Below the pieces are notes generated by a model. That model did not search any database and was not told the DNA's origin. It worked only from the letters and a program-made list of their open reading frames with translations. Shown piece by piece: positions 1-11,359 of a stretch of 64,000 nucleotides of DNA. Positions within the stretch are counted from its first letter, which is position 1. Each line of letters opens with the position of its first letter. Both the position numbers and the translations under genes were made by a program. Origin of the DNA: Albugo candida (lineage: Eukaryota > Oomycota > Peronosporomycetes > Albuginales > Albuginaceae); NCBI GenBank assembly GCA_905220665.1, contig CAJNAR010000156.1, positions 372,001-436,000 on the forward strand, read 5' to 3'.

Positions 1-1983
1 GAACGAGAGCAAGGATGACTTACTTAAATTGAGCTTCGCACCAGCTCCATCGCAAGGCCTGAACGAGTTTGAGCTGCGTCAAAATACCATTTGGAGCTTC
101 GGAGCGCAATGTCGAATCGTCCGCAAAAATATTTCAATTGCGACAGTCGTGCCATTGATCCAACTATCATGTTCTCGATGTACTCGAAATTAATTTCCCA
201 AAGGTTTGATCGTCATCAGAAATAAATACTGAGAGAGGGTCGCCTTGTTTTACTTCAGGTTGTCGTGTAATGGGCGGTGGGATATTTCTATTGATTATCA
301 ACTGCGCCTTCGTGTTGGTGTAAAAAAGACGAACCCAGTCGATGAAACCTTTTTTCGACGCCCAATTTTTCCAAAACGCGAAGCATGTGCATCCAATTGA
401 CTCTATCATAAGCTTTCTCAAAATCGAGAAAAGTCGCATACGCTTCTTCCCCACGATGAGTGGCTGAGTCTTGGATGTCGGCGAGATGTTGAATGTGGTG
501 ATGCATCGACCGTCCTCGCACAAATGCTTTTGATCTTAATGAATCAGTTTTGACAAAAATCGCTGCAATGGACGCGCTAATGATTTTGTAAGTACTTTCG
601 CATCGGCGAAAAGCAGTGCGAACGGTCGAAAGTTGCCAGGATTATCTAGTGATCTTTTTTTGTATAACAAGGTGATTGCCGAGTGGCGTTGTCATCGAAG
701 TAAGATACCTCTTCAGACACTCACCAATCGTGTTTTGGATCAAGCAGACACAAAGGAAGCTGATAATTTATTGATACCTGGAGGGGGACTACTTCGCATG
801 TGCTTGATAGGTTCCGCCATCTCGATCGTAGTTGAGCGAGTCGAGAAACGGGCTTGCTTTTCTGACGGAAGAGAAACATGAAGCGATTCCATATACTCCT
901 TTTGATTTGTTTTGCACGGATCAGCTAAGTCGGTCTCAGAGCTATAAAAGAGCCCATAACACCACCCCAATGATCTCTGAATTCACCTTTAATCTCTGTC
1001 GAGTTCGGTGTCTCTGTGCCACGTTTTTTGTCACAGTTTCAATTGGCACTCGACGACAAGAACTGTACGTAGGGGAAAAAATGCTTTGAAGAGTTCTTCA
1101 TATGTTTCACATGATGGTCGAAGGTCTCACCTTGGTTCTTATTGGCATTTTTTGACCGAATTTCTGAATTGTTCGAGACTCGATTCGAATAAATCTCGTG
1201 ATGAATTGGTGTCTTGATTGCGATATTGAGCTGCTAAAGCCTATATAACACGGTGGCTAGACTCAACATACGTCGGCTATCTTGTGAGATCTTTTTATCG
1301 ATTAGTTGATACTGTTTCTTGATTTTCAACTTCTAACTTTCTCACATATTCCCGGGAATCGAAGTTATCCGCAAGTGATCGAGTATCAAATTCGCTTCCA
1401 TTTTGATTGCGTCGACAACTTGAGGATAGTCAAATAGTCGTAATGAACATTTCCAATATCCTCGGCCCGGAGATTAAGTTAGATTTGTAAAAGTTACTTC
1501 TTGTGCCATATGATCTCCAGCATATCGTGAACGGAAATATTGAGATTTGGTAAACCATAAAAAATAGCTCTCAGATGTAATTGAGGCGATTCTTAAGCGG
1601 TAATGGTCCTGTAAATACTTTTTTAGTCGGATTTTGGATTCGCCAAGCGTCTACCACATCCAACTGCGAAAGCCATTCCAAAAACGCTAATCGACTTGGT
1701 TCGTGTCGAATTTATCCACTCGAAGCATCGATAGCTGGATAGGGGTGTGTGCTCAATTGCCAATTACGAGATGCGTTGCGTTCGATTGGAAAGTGTTGGG
1801 GAGCAAAAATTGATAGAAAATCACTCTTGACCGGTGTATATGCATGTTGAATATACAATTGTGCATCCTAAACCAAATAGCGATTTCGAATGCTTCTTTA
1901 GGTGATTTCTTCAGCTGTTGGATAACCTGGAAAGTCCGAACGAAGAAAAATTATCACACCGCCACTGCGTTTTTGAGCTGGAT
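1..1983 (-). mobile_element. Old LINE copy A, 3'-side part (RT and endonuclease remnants)
   Basis: Minus-strand remnants of an APE-type non-LTR retrotransposon. Around 288-521 the reverse transcriptase block FLDFEKAYDRVNW is readable; around 740-970 lies the segment before the RT palm (SSETDLADPC, EMAEPIKHMRSS); 1400-1983 corresponds to the endonuclease region. All reading frames are broken. Every segment has a better-preserved counterpart in the LINE at 4346-11345, in the same order. The copy stops abruptly at 1983, where a gypsy LTR starts, and its continuation resumes at 15136, so this is one half of a split element. The 3' end lies outside the window. Confidence 0.9.
1979..1983. repeat. 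5-bp target site duplication (TGGAT), left
   Basis: TGGAT directly precedes the left gypsy LTR and recurs at 15136-15140 directly after the right LTR. The uninterrupted LINE (4346-11345) has a single CGGAT at the equivalent place near 8508, as expected for an empty site. Confidence 0.85.
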
Positions 1984-2203
1984 TGTCGTGGAGTTCGTGA
2001 AAAACAAGAAGTGATTGATTATTTGGAAGGGTCTTTGTTCGCTACCCTACCTATATTTCTTTCTCTTCGCACGATTGCTCACACAAGCCAGTCATATGAC
2101 GTTCTGGGACACGTGTACTTACGCAATGTATGGAATATGTAATTCGGATGATGACGTATACGACTATCCGTTAGGAACATTCTAAGAACATGGTCATATA
2201 AAA
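1984..2203 (-). repeat. gypsy 3' LTR (left)
   Basis: About 220 bp, starts TGTCGTGGAG on the plus strand and matches 14913-15135 along its length, for example CGATTGCTCACACAAGCCAG and GATGACGTATACG. Its inner edge touches a polypurine tract (CCGGGGGA on the minus strand, about 2203-2210), which primes plus-strand synthesis in LTR elements and fixes this as the 3' LTR. The inner end is less well preserved than in the right LTR. Confidence 0.85.
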
Positions 2204-3265
2204 TCCCCCGGACTTGACTTCGCGTTGGCGTTGTTTATATTGCGTCGAATGTTCTGACCAATGCGAAACGTGCTGGATGTCCCAGGTGCTGTCATACTCT
2301 GGATAACCATGCCATCTAAGAAGCCAATGGTGCTGACAGCTGAATTTTCGAAGTTTTAATAATTTGTTTGCGATGATAGGAGCTGACTTCGATTTTGGTC
2401 TCGTTCGGAATTTGCTTGGTGCTGCCGTGTAATGTTTCAAGACCTCGACGTTGAACGTTGGATGTAAGCGAGATAGCTTCGAAGGTATCTAAAGCTTCGC
2501 AACGTTGTGACCAATCAATTGATGATGCAGTATGGCCTTATTCGCCTTGCGGTTAGTTTAGACGTTGTTTCGGATCCTCCGGCCATGGAGAATCTTACGG
2601 GTGGATTACTTGTATCCAGAAGGATTATTTATCCTGCACTGAAGTCGGCTTCCAGACGTTTTCTGTCATAATATTGCATCTGCCGTGTCTGCGCGGCAAG
2701 TAAATTTCTCCGCGCGACTTCAAATAAGTGCTTGAGATCGTCCAAAAACTTTTGAGCATAATATTCAGCCGGAATATTTGCTTGCACATTTGAGAACTCA
2801 GTCTGTGTAAGTGAGCACGGTTGGCGACCGGTATCAATTTGGAACAAGAGAGCTTTGTCGACATGCTAACCAGTGCTGCGTGTGAATACTCTATGGTGCT
2901 CAAATGATAGACCCGATCATTCCCATGGTACAAAACATGCACCTTAATGCATCTTCAAGCACCAAGTTCTGACGCTCTTTGGCCGTCGCTCTGAGCTCGA
3001 TGGGCAGTCTTCATGCTCAGTTTCACTCCCAGCAGTTGCATACGTGATCTCCAAAATATGGAGGTGAATATAGGACTTTCGTCACTTATTATAATTTGCG
3101 GTAATCCGTGATGGCGTATGACTCCATCGAAAAATATCTGAGCCACTTCTGCGGCGTCTGCCCTTGTATGTGCTGGTATACACCGCGTGCGTTTGGAAAA
3201 TTTATCCACAACCGCCATAATTGAGTCATATCCTTTCAAAACAAGTATACCAAGCATGAAGTTCA
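2171..3265 (-). pseudogene. gypsy integrase C-terminal part and chromodomain
   Basis: Minus strand, reading downwards: integrase core after the LINE insertion point (KGYDSIMAVVDKFSKRTRC at about 3180-3240, then GLPQIIISDES and SMKTAHRAQSDGQ); the distal integrase segment (LLSTIEYSHAALVSMSTKLS and FSNVQANIPAEYYAQ at 2630-2900); and a chromodomain-like stretch (LLRWHGYPEYDSTWDIQ at about 2270-2330) just before the polypurine tract. Frames shift at least twice. The first residues (NFML) continue a reading frame that starts beyond the LINE at about 11360-11440, which shows that the integrase was once continuous. Confidence 0.88.
3252..3265. repeat. 14-bp LINE target site duplication, left
   Basis: AAGCATGAAGTTCA, repeated with one mismatch as AAGCATAAAGTTCA at 11346-11359. 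Both copies encode the integrase residues NFML on the minus strand, so the duplicated bases belong to the gypsy target. The LINE 3' end is uncertain by two bases because CA precedes the terminus in other copies as well. Confidence 0.85.
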
Positions 3266-4346
3266 GTTGAAGGTGTCTATATTACTAGAATTAGACTAAA
3301 CTGACTTCTCTAGTTGCCTAGGCTAGCTTAAATAACATATATACATATAAAAAACGTTTCGTGAAATACCTGTGAGAGTTGATATTATGTCCCTCGTTGC
3401 TAGTCCTGCAGTGCGGTAGCGTTCACCACTACAGTACGAGAGTGTGTCCATTGTGTAACGGATAAATGTTGAAAGTTGTAAAAGTTGTGAAAAAATGGTC
3501 CAAAAGTACCGTGGTTTGGAGACTGGTGTGCGCCGCACTAGGCGGAACAATGCCATCCAACTAGGACTAGGATCCGAGTTGCACTTGCATTTTGACTTGT
3601 CTGTGCCGTACCCGCAGTAATGATCTTCGGCTTCTGAAAAATCCACCAAATGATCCTTGCGTTGAGAGTTGCTCAAGCACCTTTGCAAGCCGAATGCGTT
3701 CGTCTTGATCGTAACACTGTCTTCGAAAGTACCGAACGTGCGCACTAAACGTGATGTAGATCACGGAAAGTGCTGGAACTGTCGGAGTTGCTGATCGCTG
3801 ATCGACCAAACGACGATTCCGATCGGTCCAGACGAAGTACAGTGTCACCGCTTGCAATGCAAGCCATAAATCCGATATAATTTGTTGATATTCTTTCCAA
3901 TCCGACCGTAGTGCTGGTACGATTGCACATGCAATATGCGTCCAACGTGGTCGAGAGGAGAAAAACTGATCCCAACTAGGGAGTAACTCCCTCCATAATT
4001 GTGCCGTGTGATCGCACTCTAAAAAGAGATGTTGATCGGATTCCACTGCCCCATACGAAGGCTGCGTGCACAATATAATGTCGGGCTGAATATCCTTCAA
4101 GAACCAGAAACGACATCGAACTGGCAACATCCGAAAGGCTAGACGAAACTGTAAATCCTCGAAAATTGGTAATACACGCTTTCGAAGATGCCGTGATGTA
4201 GCCATAAAGGTTCGCACTCGTTCTGGATCCAGTGCGTCCAATCTCTCCCGTGATGACCAATGTGTCGACATCGGATGACTCTTGGTTGGTTTGGGAGGTT
4301 TGAAAAGGATTCGTGACTGTTGTGAGCGTGATGCTCGCGTGGCCCA
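3266..4346 (-). mobile_element. LINE unit A of dimer: 5'-truncated, intron-retaining copy
   Basis: About 1.08 kb of the 3' end of the same LINE family as 4347-11345. It holds the C-terminal ORF2 segment with a zinc-binding region (CTQPS..., HLFLECDHTAQLW), the shared C-terminus ending QVKMQVQLGS (stop at about 3567) and a 3' UTR. It runs directly into unit B with no target sequence between them; the junction is at 4346. Compared with unit B its 3' UTR carries 93 extra bases (3277-3369) bordered by GT and AG on the minus strand. Both units share one pair of target duplications, so they arrived together or one was copied onto the other. Confidence 0.85.
3277..3369 (-). other. Putative spliceosomal intron in LINE 3' UTR (retained)
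   Basis: 93 nt on the minus strand, starting GTATTTCACG and ending AGTAATATAG. It lies about 200 nt after the ORF2 stop. In unit B the flanks are joined exactly (CTCTCACAG next to ACACCTTCAAC, around 4357), as if spliced. A homologous 93-nt segment is retained in LINE C at 35721-35813. CT occurs at both borders, so an insertion with a 2-bp duplication is not formally excluded, but GT-AG ends and precise absence favour an intron. Confidence 0.72.
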
Positions 4347-4575
4347 GTTGAAGGTGTCTGTGAGAGTCGATAATATGTCCCTCGTTGCTAGTCCTGCAGT
4401 GCGGTAGCGTTCACCACTACAGTACGAGAGTGTGTCCATCGTGTAACGGTTAGATGTTGAAAGTTGTAAAGTTGTTAAGTGGTAAGTTTGTAAAGTTGTA
4501 AAAATGGTCCAAAAGTACCGTGGTTTGCACATTGGTGTGCGCCACACTACTGTGAGCAGAACCAGCCAACTAGGA

Positions 4576-7500
4576 CTAGGATCCGAGTTGCACTTGCATT
4601 TTGACTTGTCTGTGCCGTACCCGCAGTAATGATCTTCGGCTTCTGAAAAATCCACCAAATGATCCTTGCGTTGAGAGTTGCTCAAGCACCTTTGCAAGCC
4701 GAATGCGTTCGTCTTGATCGTAACACTGTCTTCGAAAGTACCGAACGTGCGCACTAAACGTGATGTAGATCACGGAAAGTGCTGGAACTGTCGGAGTTGC
4801 TGATCGCTGATCGACCAAACGACGATTCCGATCTGTCCAGACGAAGTGCAGTGTCACCGCTTGCAATGCAAGCCATAAATCCGATATAATTGCTAAATAG
4901 TCTTTCCAATCCGACCGTAGTGTTGGGACAATTGCACATGCAATATGCGTCCATCGTGGTCGAGAGGAAAAAAACTGATCCCAACTAGGGAGTATCTCCC
5001 TCCATAATTGTGCCGTGTGATCGCACTCTAGAAAGAGATGTTGATCGGATTCCACTGCCCCACACGAAGGCTGCGTGCAGAATATGATGTCGGGCTGAAT
5101 ATCCTTTAAGAACCAGAAACCAGATCGAACTGGCAGCATTCGGAAGGCTAGACGAAACTGTAAATCCTCGAAAATTGGTAATACACGTTTTCGAAGATGC
5201 CGTGATGTAGCCATAAAAGTTCGAATTCCTTCGGAATCCAGTGCGTCCGATCTCTCCCGTGATGACCAATGTGTCGACATCGGATGACTCTTGGTTGGTT
5301 CGGGAGGTTTCCAGACGATTCGTGAAAGTTGTGAGCGTGGAATAGATGGAAAATAATGTTTTCTTTCCTTGGTTTTTACTCCCACATAAAATGATCTGCC
5401 ACTTGTGCTTGGTATAATCCAAGTGATGAGACCAATCGTCGAGTGGATACGCTGGAGAATCCGAGTGACTTCATTGTAAAGTCGACCCAGCAACTTTTCT
5501 TCAGACATATCCGATGTGTTCAGCTCTTCGTCGTTGTAATACATGTCGACAAAATCTTCCTTCGTTGGCCATGTGTCGCTTTCACGAAAAAAGTCTTGCA
5601 AACTTCGAACGTCGAAAAGTGTAGCAAACGTTTTTCGAAATGTTCGATGTGGTTCATCCACCATACCAAGATTGTACCAAACGTTCTGCGTACTCGGATG
5701 ACGAGTAGCAGCTTCGTAATGCAACTTTTGGTCGCAGTGAAACCACATCGGTTGTTCCATGTAGTACTGACGGCGTTGTAAAACATTCAAATCTGATATT
5801 GAAATGCTCCAATCCATCTGATTCCACAAGTTAAATGCGTGTTTCCACCATGACGATATGCTCTACCATTGAACCATTTTCCCATGTCGATTTGGTGCGA
5901 TGGTCAATATATCCATCGGCTTGTGTGGTCCAAAGGAAGGTTGGATAAGTTGTAATAATTCCGTCGAAGCAGTTGTCCAATTCGCAGGAATAATTGTTGA
6001 CGCATCGGATGCGAACTGCTGAAGGAATTGAATACGTTGTAGCTTTAGTCGTCCCACCAAAAAAGGAACTTGTAGTCCACCATCTTGTCGGCGAAGATAT
6101 AAACATTCTTTGCTGAGTAGGAGGACGTGTTTTGAATATTTTTTGTGTTTCCGACCAAGCACAAATCGATTTAACATCGATTGCCACTGTCGAATAGTCA
6201 TCGCTGGTATGTCCACGTGCATCGTGTAGTGCCAAAAACATGATAAAATCATCGTCTGCGCAACCAGGAGTCGACCACGAACAGTTCTTGCTCGTCGAAA
6301 CCATACACCAAACCCATCGTAAAAACGCTTGTCGAGAGTTGAAATAACCATCGAAAGAGTTGGTTTCTGGCCGAACGGAATACCCAAATACTTGACCGAA
6401 TCCTCCGGACCCATTATGGTCAAATTGGGAATACGTGGACACGGCATGGTCCGATTCAACGAGAGCAAAGATGATTTACTCAAGTTGATTTTCGCACCCG
6501 ATCCATCGCAATAGACTTGGACGAATTCGAGTTGCGTCAAAACACCATTTGGTGTCTCTGAAAGCAATGTCGAATCGTCCGCAAAAAATAATCCAGTTGC
6601 GACAGTCGTGCCATTAATCCAAATGCCATGTTCTTCATGTTGACGAAGTAAATTTCCCAAAGGTTCGATCGTCATCAGAAAAGTAATGCTGAGAGAGGAT
6701 CACCTTGTTTCACTCCACGTTGTGGTGTAATGGACGGTGTGATATTTCCAATAATCATCAACTGCGCCTTTGTGTTATTGTACAAAAGACGAACCCAGTC
6801 GATGAAACGTTTTCCAACGCCCATTTTTTCCAAAACGCGAAACATGTACGTCCAATTGACTCGATCATATGCTTTCTCAAAGTCGAGAAAAGTCGCATAA
6901 GCTTCCTCCTCACGACGAGTGACCAAGTCTTGAATGTCGTGCAGATGTCGAATATGGTGATGCATTGACCTTCCTCGCACGAATGCTTTTTGAGCTTGAT
7001 GGATCAATTGTGGCAAAAAACGTTGCAATCGATACGCCAACACTTCTGAAAGTACTTTTACATCGACGCAAAGCAGTGCGATCGGTCGGTAGTTGCCAGG
7101 ATCACCTCGTGATCCTTTTTTGTATAAAAGTGTGATTGCTGAGTGATGTTGTGATCGGAGTAAAATTCCTCTTTCCAGCTGATATTCGAACACGATCTTC
7201 AGACACTCTCCAAACGTTTCCGGATCAGGCTGATAAAATGCAGCTGGTAGTCCATCCATACCTGGAGAAGAACTACTCCGCATGTGCTTGATCGCTTCCG
7301 CCATCTCGGTCGTACTTAACCGAGTTGAGAGACGGTCTTGCTCTGCTGAGGCAAGTGAAACTTGAATCGAATCGAGTAACTTTTTTTGCTTTCTTTCACA
7401 TGGATCATATGAGTCGGTCTCTGAGCTATAAAGAGATCCCATGACACCACCCCAATGATCTCTGAATTCGTCAATAATCTCCCTCGGGTTCGATGTCGGT

Positions 7501-8770
7501 ACCAAATTTTTTGTAACATTTTCGATCGGCACGCGACGACAAGAACTATCCGGAGGGCCAAAAAAATGCTTGGAAGAGTTCTCCATATGCTTCACGTGAT
7601 GGTCGAAGCTTTCATCTTGGTTGTATTTCGCATTGTTTTCGACTGAGATTCGAAATTGTTCGAGACTCGATTCGTAAAAATACCGTGACTCATTGGTGTC
7701 TTGAATGCGATATCGAGCTGCTGCGAATTCCAAAACACGCTGACTAGACTCAACATCACGTCGGCTATCTTTTGCAACCTTTTTTTTTAAGCTTTGAAGC
7801 TGTTTCTTGACTTTCGTCTTCCAACTTTCCCACATTTTACCGGGATTCGAAGTTGTCCGTAACTGTTCGAGCACCAAAATCGCTACCAATTTGATTGCTT
7901 CGACAACTTAAGGATATTCAAATAGTCGTAATGAACATTTCCAATATCCTCGACCTGGAGATTGAGTTGGATTTGAAAAAGTTACTTTTTGTGCCAGATG
8001 ATCTCCCGCATGTCTTGGACGAAAATACTCAGAGGTTCTGTATACCATATTGAATAGCTCTTCCGACATGCAGATATAATCAAGTCGATTCTTGCGCGGT
8101 AATGGTCCTGTAAATACTTTGTTAGTCGGATGTTGAGTTCGCCAAGCGTCTACTACACCCAACTGTGAAAGCCATTCCAAACACGCTAATCGACTTGGTT
8201 CGTGTCGTATTGTTCCACTCGAAGCATCAATAGATGGATCGAGTGGTGTGTTGAAATCACCAAACACGATATGTGTTGCGGTCGATTCGAAAGTGTTGGA
8301 AAGCAATAACTCATAAGAACCCACTCGTTCCTCGGCCTTGACCGGAGCATATACATTGTGAATATACACCGGTGCGTCGTGAATGAGAAGACGCAAAACC
8401 AAATAGCGATTTCGAATGCTTCGTTCGGTGAGTTCTTCAGCTGTTGAGTAACCGGGAAAGTCTGAACGAAGCATTGTCATGACGCCGCCACTGCGGTTTT
8501 GAGTCGGATGGAGGAAAGCACTGTTGTGGTCATTGACAAACATTTTGTGCTGCATTTCGAGGATAATAAAAACTGAAATGAGTCCAGTTGGTTGTGATCG
8601 TGAAACTTGGTTTCTTGAACACAGCAAATGGAGTGTTGTGATAGGATGTGGTCGATAAAAAGATGACCATTTTTATGAATTCCATTAACATTCACCGTGA
8701 GTGCTGAGATATTGTTCCACGTTGAAATAATCGAGGAGCCCTTAGCATTCACGATGAAGTGGACCAGCAA
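4576..8770 (-). pseudogene. LINE ORF2: APE endonuclease, reverse transcriptase, zinc-binding C-terminus
   Basis: Reading down the minus strand. Endonuclease at 8770-7908: VNVNGIHKNGH, VQETKFHDH, GDFNTPLD, NRLDYICMSEEL, GDHLA. Reverse transcriptase at 7889-5863: NYRPIALL, FLDFEKAYDRVNW, QRGVKQGDPLS, and the catalytic FFADDS box. C-terminal region at 5829-4576 with the zinc-binding pattern CTQPSC...HLFLEC. Frameshifts lie near 8530 (inside the endonuclease), 7900, 6675 (between GDPLSALLF and MTIEPLG) and 5845. The ORF follows ORF1 in the same frame after a TGA at 8771-8773, with no AUG before the endonuclease motifs in this copy. Confidence 0.88.
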
Positions 8771-11097
8771 TCAACCTCGTTTCACCATCTTCTTTTGAGA
8801 GGTGAGGTGTTGCTTTCTCTTCTGGGAAAAGCTGAGATTGACTGAGAGCTCGCCGATATCGCCACAGAGAAGCCCTTGCCATTTACCTCCAAACCATTGA
8901 GACCAACATTTTATGCCCACATCGGAGCGTAACAACAATATTAGCACATTGATTGGGAGTAAACGACAATGGTGACCTGGAATCCAAATCACTGGTCTAT
9001 CGGTGAGATAGTGGATCCAGTGATAGTTTGTGTAAAATGTCGGGGCAGTAGACATAAATAATAGTTCCAATAATGCGAGAGCTTTGGTCGCCCGAGTCAA
9101 ACCGTGAACAGTGTCTGGCACTGACTTCCACCACGGCATCACTTTCTCGAACAATACAGCTCTCTTTGAGGGAACTTTTCCACCCACGTGGCGATTCCAT
9201 CGCGTCGTAAACGTGACATCTTCGCCGAGATTGTGCGCTGCAAAAACGCGATTGATTAGAAGTAGATGTGCTACTTCGTCCAACGCAGGATCATTCGACT
9301 CCATGCATGAAATAAGCACCCCATGCATGGTGATGGGATGATCTAATGATGCCCGGATGATTTGGTCTGGGTTGGTACAAAATTGTACCAGCCGACGCAC
9401 ATGAGGGATGCACGCATCGGCTTGAACCAGCTTGTCCGGTCGAAGCTGGTGGAGCGCATTTTTGGAATCCATTTCTATGAGCTCTCCGATTTCACCAATT
9501 CGAGTTGGTCGCTCTGCTTTTTCCACCGTTGTATGACGCTTCTTATAAAAGTGTGCCGCCTCTTTCGAAGTGGCTATCTCTTTTGGCATCCGTGCTTTCA
9601 CGGGAATAATTTGAATGCGGTTGCCATGCGTCGGATTGGCAACCGCTTGGACTTCTTCGACTTCCACCTCCATTGTTGCGAGCACAGCAAAGTAATTACT
9701 AGTCGCCAACGTTGGGAGCGCACGAGGTGGTGCATTGGAAACCATTTGGTCGAACGGCTCAGTCCGATTACGCTTCCCTCGTGTCCATGCCAGCTGCATG
9801 TATGTGTCACCATCCTTCTCCACCCGTGGATGAGAAGATGATTGACTTTTTAATTGGAGGATTGGGAGAGTAGGCTGAGAGAAGTCTGGTGCCCCTGGTG
9901 GTGAGATAGAGGGAGGACTGTTGAGCTCCAACGAAATTTGGTCGGAATTTTTTCGCTCCGGTCGCTTCGTCTCCAATTCCTGAATTTGAACTGGCTTCTC
10001 CACCTTTTTTGGGACCACCGCGACTGCCGTTGGCGCGGTTGGTTGTTTTTGTTTTTCTTGTTGCGTTTTTTTTGCTTGTTTTTGATTATGAGGTTGAGTG
10101 TGAGTTGTGTTTGGTTCTTTGTTGTTGTTGCTCTTTTTGTTTTCGTTTGATTGCTGCCGTGTTCCCGAGGCTAATGCAGCACCCAAATCCAAGCAGTAAG
10201 GACCACGTTGGCCAAAACGTGGTCGCTCCGTTGGAATAGGAGCGTTCTTACCCCGTACTGGATAGAGCTGCTAGTCGTAAACGATTTGTTCAATCACTTT
10301 ACCAACTCTAACCAGTTGTTGGGGACACGTCAAACAACCAAAGTAAACTCGCCAAGTCGACATCACCACTTCCTTAGTGGGAATCGTCTCGCGAAAGGTG
10401 TCATACACCACTTGACACCCGAGTTTGTGAAGAGCGCGGAGAATGTTGTTCCGTTCTTCCTCCACGCGCACACCTAGACATCGAGGTAGTACTTATTTTC
10501 AAGAGTATCAAACTCCCGAAAGAATTACTTTTCCCCAAGGATAGTCACCGGCTGACACTCGAACTGCTGGCAGGCATCCGCCGTGGTGACCATCACCCTA
10601 ATGTTGCCCCCAGGCATTTTCGACACCTGAGCGATTGACCGGCTCTCCAGTAGGCTTTCAAAAACCGGATTACCGTGGTCTCGCATCAGGGAGGTTAGGA
10701 TTTTCCCATTTGGAGTACGGGTCAAGGACTGGCCCGTCTCCAAGACCATCGGGAAGGTTGCTTTCCGGATTTGGAAAGGTCTTGCTGCTTCCAATTTCGC
10801 AGACAGAACAGACCAATCCGGGTGCTCCCCATCAGCATATAGCTGTAGTATAGCCTCGATATCCGAGGCTTTCGGCTTCGCGAGCTCGACGTGAAATTTC
10901 GCCCGAGCTCTAGCCTGGTCCTTACGCAAGGACTCCTGCGACTTGATTATTTCTGCCAAAGTGGGACCTTTGGTGTCGTCCACACTTGCAGTTGCAGTTG
11001 CCTTTGAGTCACCCTGTGACGAGGCAACGACAGTACCGCTTGTACCACCGGTACCACATCCTACACCGGTAGTACCGGTATTAACATGTACCGTCAC
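8771..11097 (-). pseudogene. LINE ORF1 (nucleic-acid-binding, gag-like protein)
   Basis: Begins at 11097 (MTVHVNTGTT) with a Gly/Thr/Ser-rich N-terminus, then a charged segment with SQESLRKDQARARAKF. The first frame stops at 10525. The C-terminal 473 codons (10192-8771) form one open frame with an Asn/Gln/Lys-rich low-complexity head and a conserved tail (PDKLVQADACIPHVRRLVQF, DHPITMHGVLISCMES). Homologous pieces occur in LINE A (15400-17336) and LINE C (39979-42072). The sequence resembles the poorly conserved ORF1 proteins of plant and oomycete LINEs that bind element RNA; I see no clear CCHC knuckle. The final TGA is in frame with ORF2. Confidence 0.75.
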
Positions 11098-11345
11098 ACA
11101 GGGGGTGGGGTACTTTCCACGTCATCACATAGGGGTGATGACTCATCAACAATCATGCAATCACCCAAAACAGGGTGACTCATGAGGGTTGCCACGTCAC
11201 TACAAGTGGACGCTAGCACCCTTGGTTGTGTCGATATGTCGACTTGGACCATTGTTTTCGAGAGGAAAGAGCTGAAAAAGGTAGTTTTGCGAGTTGTTTT
11301 GTACTAACTTGGCGGGTTACTTAGTAGACGGCAAATTGAGAAGTA
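11098..11345 (-). other. LINE 5' UTR / internal promoter region
   Basis: Non-coding leader of LINE unit B. It matches 17337-17546 of LINE A, sharing TCGATATGTCGACTT and CATTGTTTTCGAGAG, and both copies end at the same point (GAGAAGT), which defines the element's 5' terminus. LINE internal promoters normally lie here; no promoter motif is identified. Confidence 0.65.
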
Positions 11346-11359
11346 AAGCATAAAGTTCA
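11346..11359. repeat. 14-bp LINE target site duplication, right
   Basis: AAGCATAAAGTTCA, partner of 3252-3265 with one mismatch. Immediately to the right the minus strand reads gypsy integrase (KLMPIPVPKECLEVVSMNFM), which continues in frame at 3265 on the other side of the LINE. Confidence 0.85.

Larger units (their letters stand above)
4347..11345 (-). mobile_element. LINE unit B of dimer: full-length APE-type non-LTR retrotransposon
   Basis: About 7.0 kb, minus strand: 5' UTR (11098-11345), ORF1 (8771-11097), ORF2 with endonuclease, reverse transcriptase and C-terminal zinc-binding region (4576-8770), and a 3' UTR ending ACACCTTCAAC without a poly(A) tail. The 5' end coincides with that of the old LINE A (about 17546), so the copy is full-length. 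The coding region has several single-base frameshifts, so it is not autonomous as read. The endonuclease type and C-terminal zinc region fit an L1/Tx1-like group, which is an inference. Confidence 0.9.

Noticed and set aside
9362..9841. 159-codon plus-strand ORF and neighbouring plus-strand ORFs at 9111-10239
   Set aside because: Antisense shadows of the 473-codon LINE ORF1 on the minus strand, which has homologues in LINE A and C.
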